Source: Streptomyces ferrugineus (GTDB lineage: Bacteria > Actinomycetota > Actinomycetes > Streptomycetales > Streptomycetaceae). From it: 64,000 nucleotides of DNA. Below the pieces are notes generated by a model that saw nothing but the letters and a program-made list of their open reading frames with translations, was not told where the DNA came from and did not search any database. The translations under genes were made by a program, and so were the position numbers. Positions 56,621-64,000 of this stretch are shown in pieces; position 1 is the first letter of the stretch, and the number at the start of each line of letters is the position of its first letter. The stretch lies in assembly GCF_015160855.1 (NCBI RefSeq), contig NZ_CP063373.1, positions 3,286,001 to 3,350,000 on the forward strand. The letters are read 5' to 3'.

Positions 56621-57327
56621 CGCTCGTCGTCCTCCTCAGGACGCGAGCGGTCGAAGTTCTGCCGGAATCCGCCTTCGACGCCACCCTGAAAGTAGTTGCC
56701 GCCGTCGCCCATGCGCACGTTGCTGGGTCCGATGTGGACGGGGCCATGGGCCTCTCGTACGGTGCTGACGTCTCCGTTGACCGTGCCCTGCACGCCAGTT
56801 CCGTACGTGTCACCCGCGGTGTTGTGGTGCGTGGCGGAGGGCGGCAGCTCGGTGTGGGCCTCACGGTCGACAGCGGCGAGCTCCGGCACGAGCCTGGCCA
56901 GCGTGTCCCCGATCTGCTTCAGGTCGTATTCCTTGTTCTGGTGGTCGTAGCGCAGGCTCTGACAGTCCGTGAGCTTCCTCAGCGGGACGGGCAACTCGTC
57001 CTTGGCGGGGCGTTCGGTCCGACGGCCGACCAGGACCGGGATGACACGGATGTCGCACAGGAACGCCTCCTGGATCTCCCTGCGCACCCAGTCGCCGTCG
57101 CTCCGCAGTGCGGCGTGCCCTGTCCAGCCGGGGCCTATCAGGGCCAGGAGCACCCCACTGCGGCGCACCCCGTGGATCAGATGGCCGTCGAAGGGCGTGC
57201 CGGGCGGGATCGACTTGCTGGCGAAGTAGATCCGATCCTTCCCGAACCGCGCGGACAGGGCTTCCTCGATGGTGGCGGCTGCCTGCTCTCCGTCGCCGGT
57301 GCGGTAGTTGATGAAGACGTCGGGCAT
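56617..57327 (-). CDS. TIR-domain protein with Gly/Val/Gln-rich C-terminal tail
   Basis: 236 residues. Residues about 1-150 form a TIR domain: strand A and box 1 MPDVFINYRTGD, IYFASKSIPPG, the hydrophobic strand VLLALIGPGW, and the WVRRE motif whose Glu84 aligns with the catalytic Glu of NADase TIRs. Residues about 168-222 are a low-complexity tail with GDTYGTGVQGTVNGDV, GPVHIG and GNYFQGGVEGG, resembling bacterial amyloid-signalling motifs of actinobacteria. Expected activity: NAD+ cleavage or cyclic ADP-ribose signalling, unproven. ATG 57327 has GAGAGG upstream. 52 nt after the XRE gene stop. Confidence 0.88.
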   Translation of the reverse strand: MPDVFINYRTGDGEQAAATIEEALSARFGKDRIYFASKSIPPGTPFDGHLIHGVRRSGVLLALIGPGWTGHAALRSDGDWVRREIQEAFLCDIRVIPVLVGRRTERPAKDELPVPLRKLTDCQSLRYDHQNKEYDLKQIGDTLARLVPELAAVDREAHTELPPSATHHNTAGDTYGTGVQGTVNGDVSTVREAHGPVHIGPSNVRMGDGGNYFQGGVEGGFRQNFDRSRPEEDDER

Positions 57328-57379
57328 GACAGAACGACCTCTCTGTAGGAAGGACGAGACGGGAACGTGAGTTCCGCCG

Positions 57380-58720
57380 CTAGGGCGTGAGGGCGAGGGC
57401 GGCCGTGAGACGCGGGGCGATCGCCAGGTACGACCGGCTGCGGGAATGGCGGGACAAAGTGCGCGACAGACGGCGCAGGTCCGTGGCGATGGTCGCGGAG
57501 GACACGTTCACGGCGAGTGGGAGCAGTCGCTCGGTGAGCCGGCAGGCGTGGTCGATCTCTCCGGCGCGCGCGTGCGCGAGGGCACGGCGGACGCCGTAGC
57601 GGACCTGGGTGCGCCAGGCGTCCGTGGGAAGTCGCGCGCACTCACGGTCGAGGATTTCGGAGGCCGCGCGTGGTCTGCCGAGGTCGACCAGGCACCAGCC
57701 CGTGATCATGGACACCGGGTCATCGAGGTGGGTCGTGCCCAGGACCGGTGCCGCGGGGGGCGAGCCCGGATCCGCGGTGAGCAGCTCGCGCGCTCGGTCC
57801 AGGCCGCGCATGCAGGCGTCGTGATCACCCGCGAGCGCATGTCCCTGTGCCTCGCGCTGGGCGGCCAGGCCCCGGATGCGCGGAGGCAGCCGGTCGGAGA
57901 GCGCGCCTTCGGCCAGGCCGATGGTGTCGTCGGCCTCGCCTCGGTAGTACGTGATCAGTGCTCGGCGCACCAGGGCGTACGACGCGAGATCTCGGTCACC
58001 GGAGGCGTCAGCCAGGTCCACGGCATGTGCGGTCCACCGCAACGCGGCGCTCTCGTCGCTCGCCTCTTGCGCCAGCCAGCCCGTGAACTCGGCGAAACGT
58101 GCGGCCAGGGCGAGCAGTTCACGGCCGGACCGGGAACCCGTCCGCTCCGCGAGTGCGCGCAGCGCGCGTGTCTGCTCGGCGAGCACGGGGAGGAGGGCGC
58201 TCGGAGGCGACATCTGGCCGAGGCGACGGTACTGAGCCAGCAGGGTGCGGTATGTGTCCAGCAACGGCTCGCCCGGGGCCGTGGGGCTGATCGCCGGTCT
58301 GTTGGCGGATGCGGATCGGGCGCCGGCGGTCGTCACCTCGTCGCCGGGCCCGACCGACAGGACGGCCGCGGCTCCTACGGCGATCACCTGGCGACGTGAG
58401 GGTGGAGTCGGCGATCTCGGGCTGTCCACGTGGGGCACGGCTCCTGCAGTCCCGGAGGCGACCGGATCGCAGTCCAGGGCCTGGACGGCGGAGTCCCTCG
58501 GCGGCCGGGCGGGGACCAGGGCGGCGAGCGTGCCGTGTGCGTCGAGCGCGGCGTCGCACAGACGTGCCAGTTCGGGGGACGGGCGCTTGTGGCCGGTCTC
58601 GATCTTGCTGAGTTGTCCCTTGCTGTAATGCACCGACGACGCGAGCTGTGTCAGCGTGAGTCCGGCCGCGATGCGCAGACGGCGTAACTCGGCGCCGAAC
58701 ACAGGTGGCTGCTCCAGCAC
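57380..58720 (-). CDS. XRE-family regulator with C-terminal TPR-like region
   Basis: 446 residues. An N-terminal HTH (about 9-65, AELRRLRIAAGLTLTQLASS...YSKGQLSKIETG) precedes a linker containing SRRQVIAVGAAAVL (about 108-121), a Tat-like twin-arginine plus hydrophobic stretch common in Streptomyces regulators of this class, then about 300 residues of helical TPR-like repeats. GTG 58720 is chosen because GGGGGAG lies 4 nt upstream; the frame is open further upstream through tRNA-like sequence. First gene of the minus-strand cassette and thus probably its regulator. Confidence 0.85.
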   Translation of the reverse strand: MLEQPPVFGAELRRLRIAAGLTLTQLASSVHYSKGQLSKIETGHKRPSPELARLCDAALDAHGTLAALVPARPPRDSAVQALDCDPVASGTAGAVPHVDSPRSPTPPSRRQVIAVGAAAVLSVGPGDEVTTAGARSASANRPAISPTAPGEPLLDTYRTLLAQYRRLGQMSPPSALLPVLAEQTRALRALAERTGSRSGRELLALAARFAEFTGWLAQEASDESAALRWTAHAVDLADASGDRDLASYALVRRALITYYRGEADDTIGLAEGALSDRLPPRIRGLAAQREAQGHALAGDHDACMRGLDRARELLTADPGSPPAAPVLGTTHLDDPVSMITGWCLVDLGRPRAASEILDRECARLPTDAWRTQVRYGVRRALAHARAGEIDHACRLTERLLPLAVNVSSATIATDLRRLSRTLSRHSRSRSYLAIAPRLTAALALTP

Positions 58721-59115
58721 CTGACTCCCCCCTTGGGCCGACGCCCCTGGTCTCCCGGGCCGTCCGATGCCATCAGCGTCAGCCGCGTGAGCGGCTCGAG
58801 CAAGACAGGCGGCGGAGTTTCCCGTTTCCAGTTCTGATACCGGGACGGAGGGCATCGGAAAGCGCGGCTCGAACCCGGCGGCCGAAACGGGCACGGAATT
58901 GGCTGGAGAGTCGGGCTTGTGGATTCGTATGGTGGTGATCTTCCGGTGCGAAGGGGACGGGTACTTCGGGGCTGTGGCCCCCGCGGGTTCGAATCCCGCC
59001 GTCGGCCGGGTGGTCCCGGTGGCGTGGGCGAGTGGTCCAAGGCAGGGGGCGGTCCGTCGCCGTTGGGGAACTCGGGCGCCGTCGGTTGTCAGTGGCGTTT
59101 GGTAAGAATGCAAGC
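58721..59115. other. Cassette-priA intergenic region with tRNA-like fragments
   Basis: 395 nt. A perfect T-arm GCGGG-TTCGAAT-CCCGC occupies 58983-58999, preceded by a hairpin GGGGC-TGTG-GCCCC (58968-58981) like a class-II variable arm and followed by CGTCGGC. Downstream, at about 59019-59045, GCGAGTGGTCCAAGGC resembles a class-II D arm. The order is 3' half then 5' half, and no anticodon stem pairs, so it is not a normal tRNA gene. Divergent promoters for the XRE gene and priA must also lie here. Confidence 0.55.
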
Positions 59116-61272
59116 GTGAGCAGCGAGAACGGGCAGTCGGGTGGTGGGGCCGAGGGGGCGCCGCCGCCCGAGCAGCTTGCGCTCATTCGGGAGAGTGTGC
59201 GCAAGGCCGGTGTGCCCAGGGCCAAGCCGCGGACCTGGCGGGGTGCCGCGCTGGCCAAGGAACTGCCCGTGGCGCGGGTGCTGGTCGACAAGGGTGTGCT
59301 GCACCTCGACCGGTACTTCGACTATGCCGTGCCGGAGGAGCTGGACGCGGACGCGCAGCCCGGGGTGCGGGTGCGGGTGCGGTTCGGCGCCGGGCGGCAT
59401 CGGGTGCGTGAGGGGCGGCGCGAGGGCGGGGGGCTCATCGACGGGTTCCTCATCGAGCGGGTTGCCGAGTCGGACTACTCCGGGCCGCTGGCGGCGCTTG
59501 CGCAGGTCGTTTCGCCCGAGCGGGTGTTGAGCGAGGAGTTGCTGGGGCTCGCGCGGGCCGTTGCCGATCGGTACGCCGGAGGGCTGGCCGATGTGCTGCA
59601 GCTCGCCGTGCCGCCGCGCAGTGCCCGGGCCGAGCAGCGGCCCTCGCCGGAGCCGCTTCCCGTGCCTGGTCGGCCCGAGGCGGGGTCCTGGGAGCGGTAC
59701 GAGCGGGGGGCCGGATTTCTGGAGGCGCTCGCCTCCGGGGGTGCGCCGCGGGCCGTGTGGAACGCGTTGCCCGGGCCCGCGTGGAGTGAGGAGATCGCCC
59801 GGGCCGTCGTCGCCACGCTGGCCTCGGGGCGTGGGGCGCTGGTCGTGCTGCCGGACGGGCGGGCGGTCGCTCGGGTCGACGCCGCCCTGACTTCGCTGAT
59901 GGGCAAGGGGCGGCATGCGGTGCTGACCGCCGATGCCGGGCCCGAGAAGCGGTACCGGGAGTGGCTCGCGGTGCGGCGGGGGAGCGTGCGGGCGGTCGTG
60001 GGGACACGGGCCGCGATGTTCGCCCCGGTGCGGGATCTCGGGCTGGTCGCCCTCTGGGACGACGGCGACGACAGCCACAGCGAGCAGCATGCCCCGCAGC
60101 CCCATGCGAGGGAAGTGCTCTTGCTGCGGGCCGCGCAGGACAAGTGCGGCTTTCTGCTGGGGAGTTGGAGCTGCACCGTCGAGGCGGCCCAGCTCGTGGA
60201 GAGTGGCTGGGCCCGGCCCTTGGTCGCCGCGCGCGAGCAGGTGCGGGGCGCGGCTCCGCTCGTACGGACCGTGGGGGACGGGGATCTCGCGCGGGACGAG
60301 GCCGCGCGGGCCGCCCGGTTGCCCACCCTCGCCTGGCAGGCGGTGCGGGAGGGGCTGCGGCACGGGCCGGTGCTGGTGCAGGTGCCTCGGCGTGGATATG
60401 TGCCGCGGATGGCCTGCGCCAACTGCCGCGTCCCCGCTCGGTGCCGGCACTGCTCCGGGCCGCTGGAGGCGCGGGGCTCCGGGGCCGAGCTGCGATGCGG
60501 GTGGTGCGGGCGCGAGGAGGGCTCCTGGCACTGTCAGGAGTGCGGTGGGTTCCGGCTGCGGGCTCAGGTGGTGGGTGCGCGGCGGACCGCCGAGGAGCTG
60601 GGGCGGGCGTTTCCCGCCGTTCCGGTGCGGACCTCCGGGCGTGAGCAGGTGCTGGACACCGTGCCGGGCACGCCCTCGCTGGTGGTGAGCACGCCGGGGG
60701 CCGAGCCCGTCGCCGAGGGCGGGTATGCGGCCGCGTTGCTGCTGGACGGCTGGGCGATGCTCGGGCGGCCCGATCTGCGGGCGGGCGAGGACGCGCTGCG
60801 GCGGTGGATCGGGGCCGCCTCGCTGGTACGGCCGCAGAGTGCCGGGGGGACGGTGGTCGTCCTCGCCGAGCCCACGCTGCGGCCCGTGCAGGCGCTGGTG
60901 CGGTGGGACCCCGTCGGGCATGCGGTGCGCGAGCTCGCCGAGCGGGCCGAGCTGGGGTTTCCGCCGGTGTCCCGGATGGCTTCCGTGGCCGGGCCGGGGG
61001 AGGCGGTCGAAGAGTTTCTCCGTACGGCCGAACTGCCGCCGGAGGCCGAGGTGTTGGGGCCCGTGCCGCTGCCCGTCACCGCGGTGGGTCGGCCTCGGCG
61101 GGTGGGGGCGCCGCCGGCCGGGGAGCAGTGGGACCGGGCGTTGGTCCGGGTTCCGCCAGGGAGCGGGGCCGCGTTGGCCGCCGCGCTGAAGACCGCGCAG
61201 GCCGCCCGGATGGCACGCGGGGCGGGGGAGGTCGCGGTGTGGGTCCGGGTTGATCCGCCCGGCATCGGGTGA
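59116..61272 (+). CDS. priA: Primosomal protein PriA, actinobacterial helicase-degenerate form
   Basis: 718 residues with PriA architecture: N-terminal 3'-DNA-binding domain (ARVLVDKGVLHLDRYFDYAVP), helicase-like core and a zinc-binding module with eight Cys at about 434-476 (ACANC...CRHC...CGWC...CQEC). The Walker A lysine motif is absent (WNALPGPAWSEE in its place) and the DEAH box reads WDDGDDSHSEQ, so it is unlikely to hydrolyse ATP, as known for mycobacterial PriA. GTG 59116. Codons end in G more often than in neighbours. Plausible role: replication restart scaffold. Confidence 0.93.
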   Translation: MSSENGQSGGGAEGAPPPEQLALIRESVRKAGVPRAKPRTWRGAALAKELPVARVLVDKGVLHLDRYFDYAVPEELDADAQPGVRVRVRFGAGRHRVREGRREGGGLIDGFLIERVAESDYSGPLAALAQVVSPERVLSEELLGLARAVADRYAGGLADVLQLAVPPRSARAEQRPSPEPLPVPGRPEAGSWERYERGAGFLEALASGGAPRAVWNALPGPAWSEEIARAVVATLASGRGALVVLPDGRAVARVDAALTSLMGKGRHAVLTADAGPEKRYREWLAVRRGSVRAVVGTRAAMFAPVRDLGLVALWDDGDDSHSEQHAPQPHAREVLLLRAAQDKCGFLLGSWSCTVEAAQLVESGWARPLVAAREQVRGAAPLVRTVGDGDLARDEAARAARLPTLAWQAVREGLRHGPVLVQVPRRGYVPRMACANCRVPARCRHCSGPLEARGSGAELRCGWCGREEGSWHCQECGGFRLRAQVVGARRTAEELGRAFPAVPVRTSGREQVLDTVPGTPSLVVSTPGAEPVAEGGYAAALLLDGWAMLGRPDLRAGEDALRRWIGAASLVRPQSAGGTVVVLAEPTLRPVQALVRWDPVGHAVRELAERAELGFPPVSRMASVAGPGEAVEEFLRTAELPPEAEVLGPVPLPVTAVGRPRRVGAPPAGEQWDRALVRVPPGSGAALAAALKTAQAARMARGAGEVAVWVRVDPPGIG

Positions 61273-61306
61273 GGGCGTCGGGGCTGGTGGTGAGGGCTGG
61301 GTAGGG

Positions 61307-61341
61307 CTCTGCCCTCCCGCGTGCGCTTCGGGAGGGCAGAG
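61307..61341. terminator. Bidirectional terminator between priA and the HTH gene
   Basis: CTCTGCCCTCCCG (61307-61319) pairs perfectly with 61329-61341 around a 9-nt loop, 34 nt after priA and 10 nt from the stop of the convergent HTH gene. Confidence 0.8.
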
Positions 61342-61351
61342 TACGGGGGCA

Positions 61352-62227
<876 letters not shown>

Positions 62228-63160
62228 ATGAAGCTCGTCTTCGCCGGTACCCCCGAGGTCGCCGTTCCCGCTCTGGACGCCCTGATCGCCTCCGGGCGGC
62301 ACGACGTGGCCGCCGTTGTCACGCGGCCCGACGCGCCGGCCGGGCGCGGGCGCAGGCTGGTGGCGAGCCCGGTGGCCGAGCGGGCGGAGGAGGCAGGGAT
62401 CGAGGTGCTCAAGCCCGCCAAGCCCCGTGATCCCGAGTTCCTCGAACGGCTCAGGGAGATCGCGCCCGACTGCTGCCCCGTCGTCGCCTACGGCGCCCTG
62501 CTGCCCCGCGTCGCCCTCGACGTGCCGGCCCACGGCTGGGTCAACCTGCACTTCTCGCTGCTGCCCGCCTGGCGTGGGGCCGCGCCCGTGCAGCACTCCA
62601 TCATGGCGGGCGACGAGATCACCGGAGCCTCCACCTTCCTCATCGAGGAAGGGCTCGACTCCGGGCCCGTCTACGGCACCGTCACCGAGGAGATCCGGCC
62701 CACCGACACCAGCGGCGACCTGCTGACCCGGCTCGCCCTCGCCGGCGCCGGGCTGCTCGCCGCGACCATGGACGGGATCGAGGACGGCACGGTGAAGGCC
62801 GTACCGCAGCCCTCCGAAGGCGTCACCCTCGCCCCCAAGGTCAACGTCGAGGACGCCCGCGTCGACTGGCACGCCCCCTCCCTGCGCGTCGACCGCGTCG
62901 TGCGCGGATGCACCCCCGCGCCGGGTGCCTGGACCGTCTTCCGCGGTGAACGGCTCAAGCTCATCCAGGTGCGGCCGGTGCCGGGGCGGGACGACCTCGC
63001 GCCCGGCGAGCTCTCCGTCGGGAAGAACAACGTGTACGTGGGGACCGGCTCGTACGCCGTTGAGCTGCTGTGGGTGCAGGCACAGGGGAAGAAGCCGATG
63101 CGCGCCGCGGACTGGGCGCGGGGCGTACGGATCGGTGACGGGGAGAGCCTCGGGGCGTGA
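62228..63160 (+). CDS. fmt: Methionyl-tRNA formyltransferase
   Basis: 310-residue enzyme formylating initiator Met-tRNA with 10-formyl-THF. Catalytic Asn106, His108 ([12 protein letters not shown]) and Asp144 (GLDSGPV) sit at the same positions as in E. coli. C-terminal OB-fold tRNA-binding domain follows ([18 protein letters not shown]). ATG 62228. rsmB begins 74 nt downstream in the same direction. Confidence 0.96.
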   Translation: MKLVFAGTPEVAVPALDALIASGRHDVAAVVTRPDAPAGRGRRLVASPVAERAEEAGIEVLKPAKPRDPEFLERLREIAPDCCPVVAYGALLPRVALDVPAHGWVNLHFSLLPAWRGAAPVQHSIMAGDEITGASTFLIEEGLDSGPVYGTVTEEIRPTDTSGDLLTRLALAGAGLLAATMDGIEDGTVKAVPQPSEGVTLAPKVNVEDARVDWHAPSLRVDRVVRGCTPAPGAWTVFRGERLKLIQVRPVPGRDDLAPGELSVGKNNVYVGTGSYAVELLWVQAQGKKPMRAADWARGVRIGDGESLGA

Positions 63161-63234
63161 CCGGCCGTACGCCGGGGTGACCGTGCGACGTAGGCTGGTC
63201 GTACATCTCGTCCAGTATTCCGGAGCACCTTTTC

Positions 63235-64000
63235 GTGAGCGACACCTCCCGTCGGCCCCGCAGAACCGGCAAGCCCTACCGACGGCCCAAGAAGGACCCC
63301 GTCCGCATGCTCGCCTTCGACGCGCTGCGTGCCGTGGACGAGCGGGACGCGTACGCCAACCTCGTGCTGCCGCCGCTGCTGCGCAAGGCGCGGGAGAAGG
63401 GCGACTTCGACGGGCGGGACGCCGCGCTCGCGACCGAGCTGGTGTACGGGACGCTGCGGTGGCAGGGGACGTACGACGCGGTCATAGCCGCGTGTGTGGA
63501 CCGGCCGTTGCGGGAAGTCGACCCGCCGGTGCTCGACGTGCTCAGCCTGGGTGCGCATCAGCTGCTGGGGACGCGGATTCCCACGCATGCCGCGGTGTCG
63601 GCGTCCGTCGAGCTCGCCCGGGTCGTGCTCGGGGACGGGCGGGCGAAGTTCGTCAACGCGGTGCTGCGCAAGGTCGCGCAGGACGATCTCGACGGGTGGA
63701 TCCAGCGGGTCGCGCCGCCGTACGACGAGGATCCCGAGGACCATCTCGCCGTGGTGCACTCGCATCCGCGGTGGGTCGTCTCCGCGCTGTGGGACTCGCT
63801 CGGTGGCGGACGGGCCGGCATCGAGCGGTTGCTGGCGGCCGACAACGAGCGGCCCGAGGTGACACTGGTCGCGCGGCCGGGGCGGGCCACGACCGAGGAA
63901 CTGCTCGGCGAGGAGGCCGCGGTGGCGGGGCGCTGGTCGCCGTACGCCGTGCGGTTGGCCGAGGGCGGGGAGCCCGGGGCCATCGAGGCCGTGCGGGACG
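63235..64000 (+). CDS. rsmB: 16S rRNA (cytosine-967-C5)-methyltransferase RsmB, 5' part
   Basis: Incomplete gene running off the window; 255 codons are present. The start GTG 63235 gives VSDTSRRPRRTGKPYRRPKK, a basic tail, then the NusB-like RNA-binding domain (ARVLAFDALRAVDERDAYANL-like: MLAFDALRAVDERDAYANLV, LATELVYGTLRWQGTYD, AKFVNAVLRKVAQDD). The SAM-dependent catalytic domain lies beyond the window. fmt-rsmB order is conserved in actinobacteria. Confidence 0.9.
   Translation, partial: MSDTSRRPRRTGKPYRRPKKDPVRMLAFDALRAVDERDAYANLVLPPLLRKAREKGDFDGRDAALATELVYGTLRWQGTYDAVIAACVDRPLREVDPPVLDVLSLGAHQLLGTRIPTHAAVSASVELARVVLGDGRAKFVNAVLRKVAQDDLDGWIQRVAPPYDEDPEDHLAVVHSHPRWVVSALWDSLGGGRAGIERLLAADNERPEVTLVARPGRATTEELLGEEAAVAGRWSPYAVRLAEGGEPGAIEAVRD

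Noticed and set aside
54719..57327. Assignment of the cassette to Thoeris or CBASS
   Set aside because: No SIR2/SLOG ThsA-like protein and no cyclic-nucleotide synthase is present; the NTPase and membrane protein do not match those systems.
58931..59007. Complete tRNA gene (including a selenocysteine tRNA) at the T arm
   Set aside because: The upstream candidate acceptor GGTGGTG pairs only partly, no 5-bp anticodon stem exists, and 30 nt between D-like and T arms do not fold properly.
58721..59113. N-terminal extension of the XRE regulator by 131 codons
   Set aside because: The extension reads through the tRNA-like T arm (GFEPAG-type peptide), and GTG 58720 has its own good ribosome site.

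Overview
The window is a contiguous piece of a high-GC actinobacterial chromosome, almost certainly Streptomyces. Third codon positions are overwhelmingly G/C, many starts are GTG or TTG, and stop/start overlaps (ATGA/GTGA) are common. The genes include bldD, the actinobacterial nucleoid protein sIHF, a degenerate PriA and phosphatidylinositol mannoside genes. Gene order matches, from memory, the S. coelicolor interval around SCO1527-SCO1472. Apart from one block it is conserved core chromosome. I saw no CRISPR array, insertion sequence, prophage, rRNA or complete tRNA.

Layout. 1-2429: tail of a PI-phosphate synthase gene, an acyltransferase and pimA (early PI-mannoside synthesis). 2545-8000: LemA-like anchor protein, pdxS-pdxT (PLP synthase), yebC, ruvCAB. 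8142-15043: yajC-secD-secF, apt and the (p)ppGpp enzyme relA. 15120-19470: DUF349 protein, membrane cyclophilin, MBL-fold hydrolase, hisS. 19611-25660: VKOR-family protein, rarA, rpsD, a large NB-ARC/TPR ATPase and two small membrane-associated proteins leading into alaS. 25660-34877: alaS-ruvX-mltG-aroE and aroC-aroK-aroB (shikimate pathway). 35012-38306: P-loop kinase-like protein, a metal-site-degenerate M24 peptidase homologue, efp and nusB. 38471-38974: bldD on the minus strand. 39228-49172: the pyrimidine operon pyrR-pyrB-pyrC-(PH-like gene)-carA-carB-pyrD-pyrF, preceded by an RNA hairpin that covers the pyrR Shine-Dalgarno sequence. 49461-53553: sIHF, gmk, rpoZ, coaBC, metK. 59116-64000: priA, an HTH gene, fmt and the start of rsmB.

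The exception is 53616-58720, inserted between metK and priA. It is a four-gene minus-strand cassette: an XRE/TPR regulator, a TIR-domain protein with the NADase Glu motif and a Gly/Val/Gln-rich tail, a P-loop NTPase with an Arg in place of the Walker A Lys, and a two-helix membrane protein. The last three genes overlap by 4 nt at each junction. TIR protein and NTPase share a short GDTY...V.GT-like element. Between the cassette and priA lies tRNA-like debris (a T-arm half followed by a class-II D-arm-like half). I read the cassette as a candidate anti-phage/abortive-infection system acquired at a tRNA-like site. This is inference, and it is the most interesting part of the window.

Regulation visible in the sequence: a BldD box upstream of bldD, the PyrR-type leader, strong hairpins at nearly all convergent junctions (relA/DUF349, rpsD/NB-ARC gene, nusB/bldD, metK/membrane gene, priA/HTH), a terminator-like hairpin inside the pyr operon between carB and pyrD, and a G5 tandem repeat in the coaBC leader.
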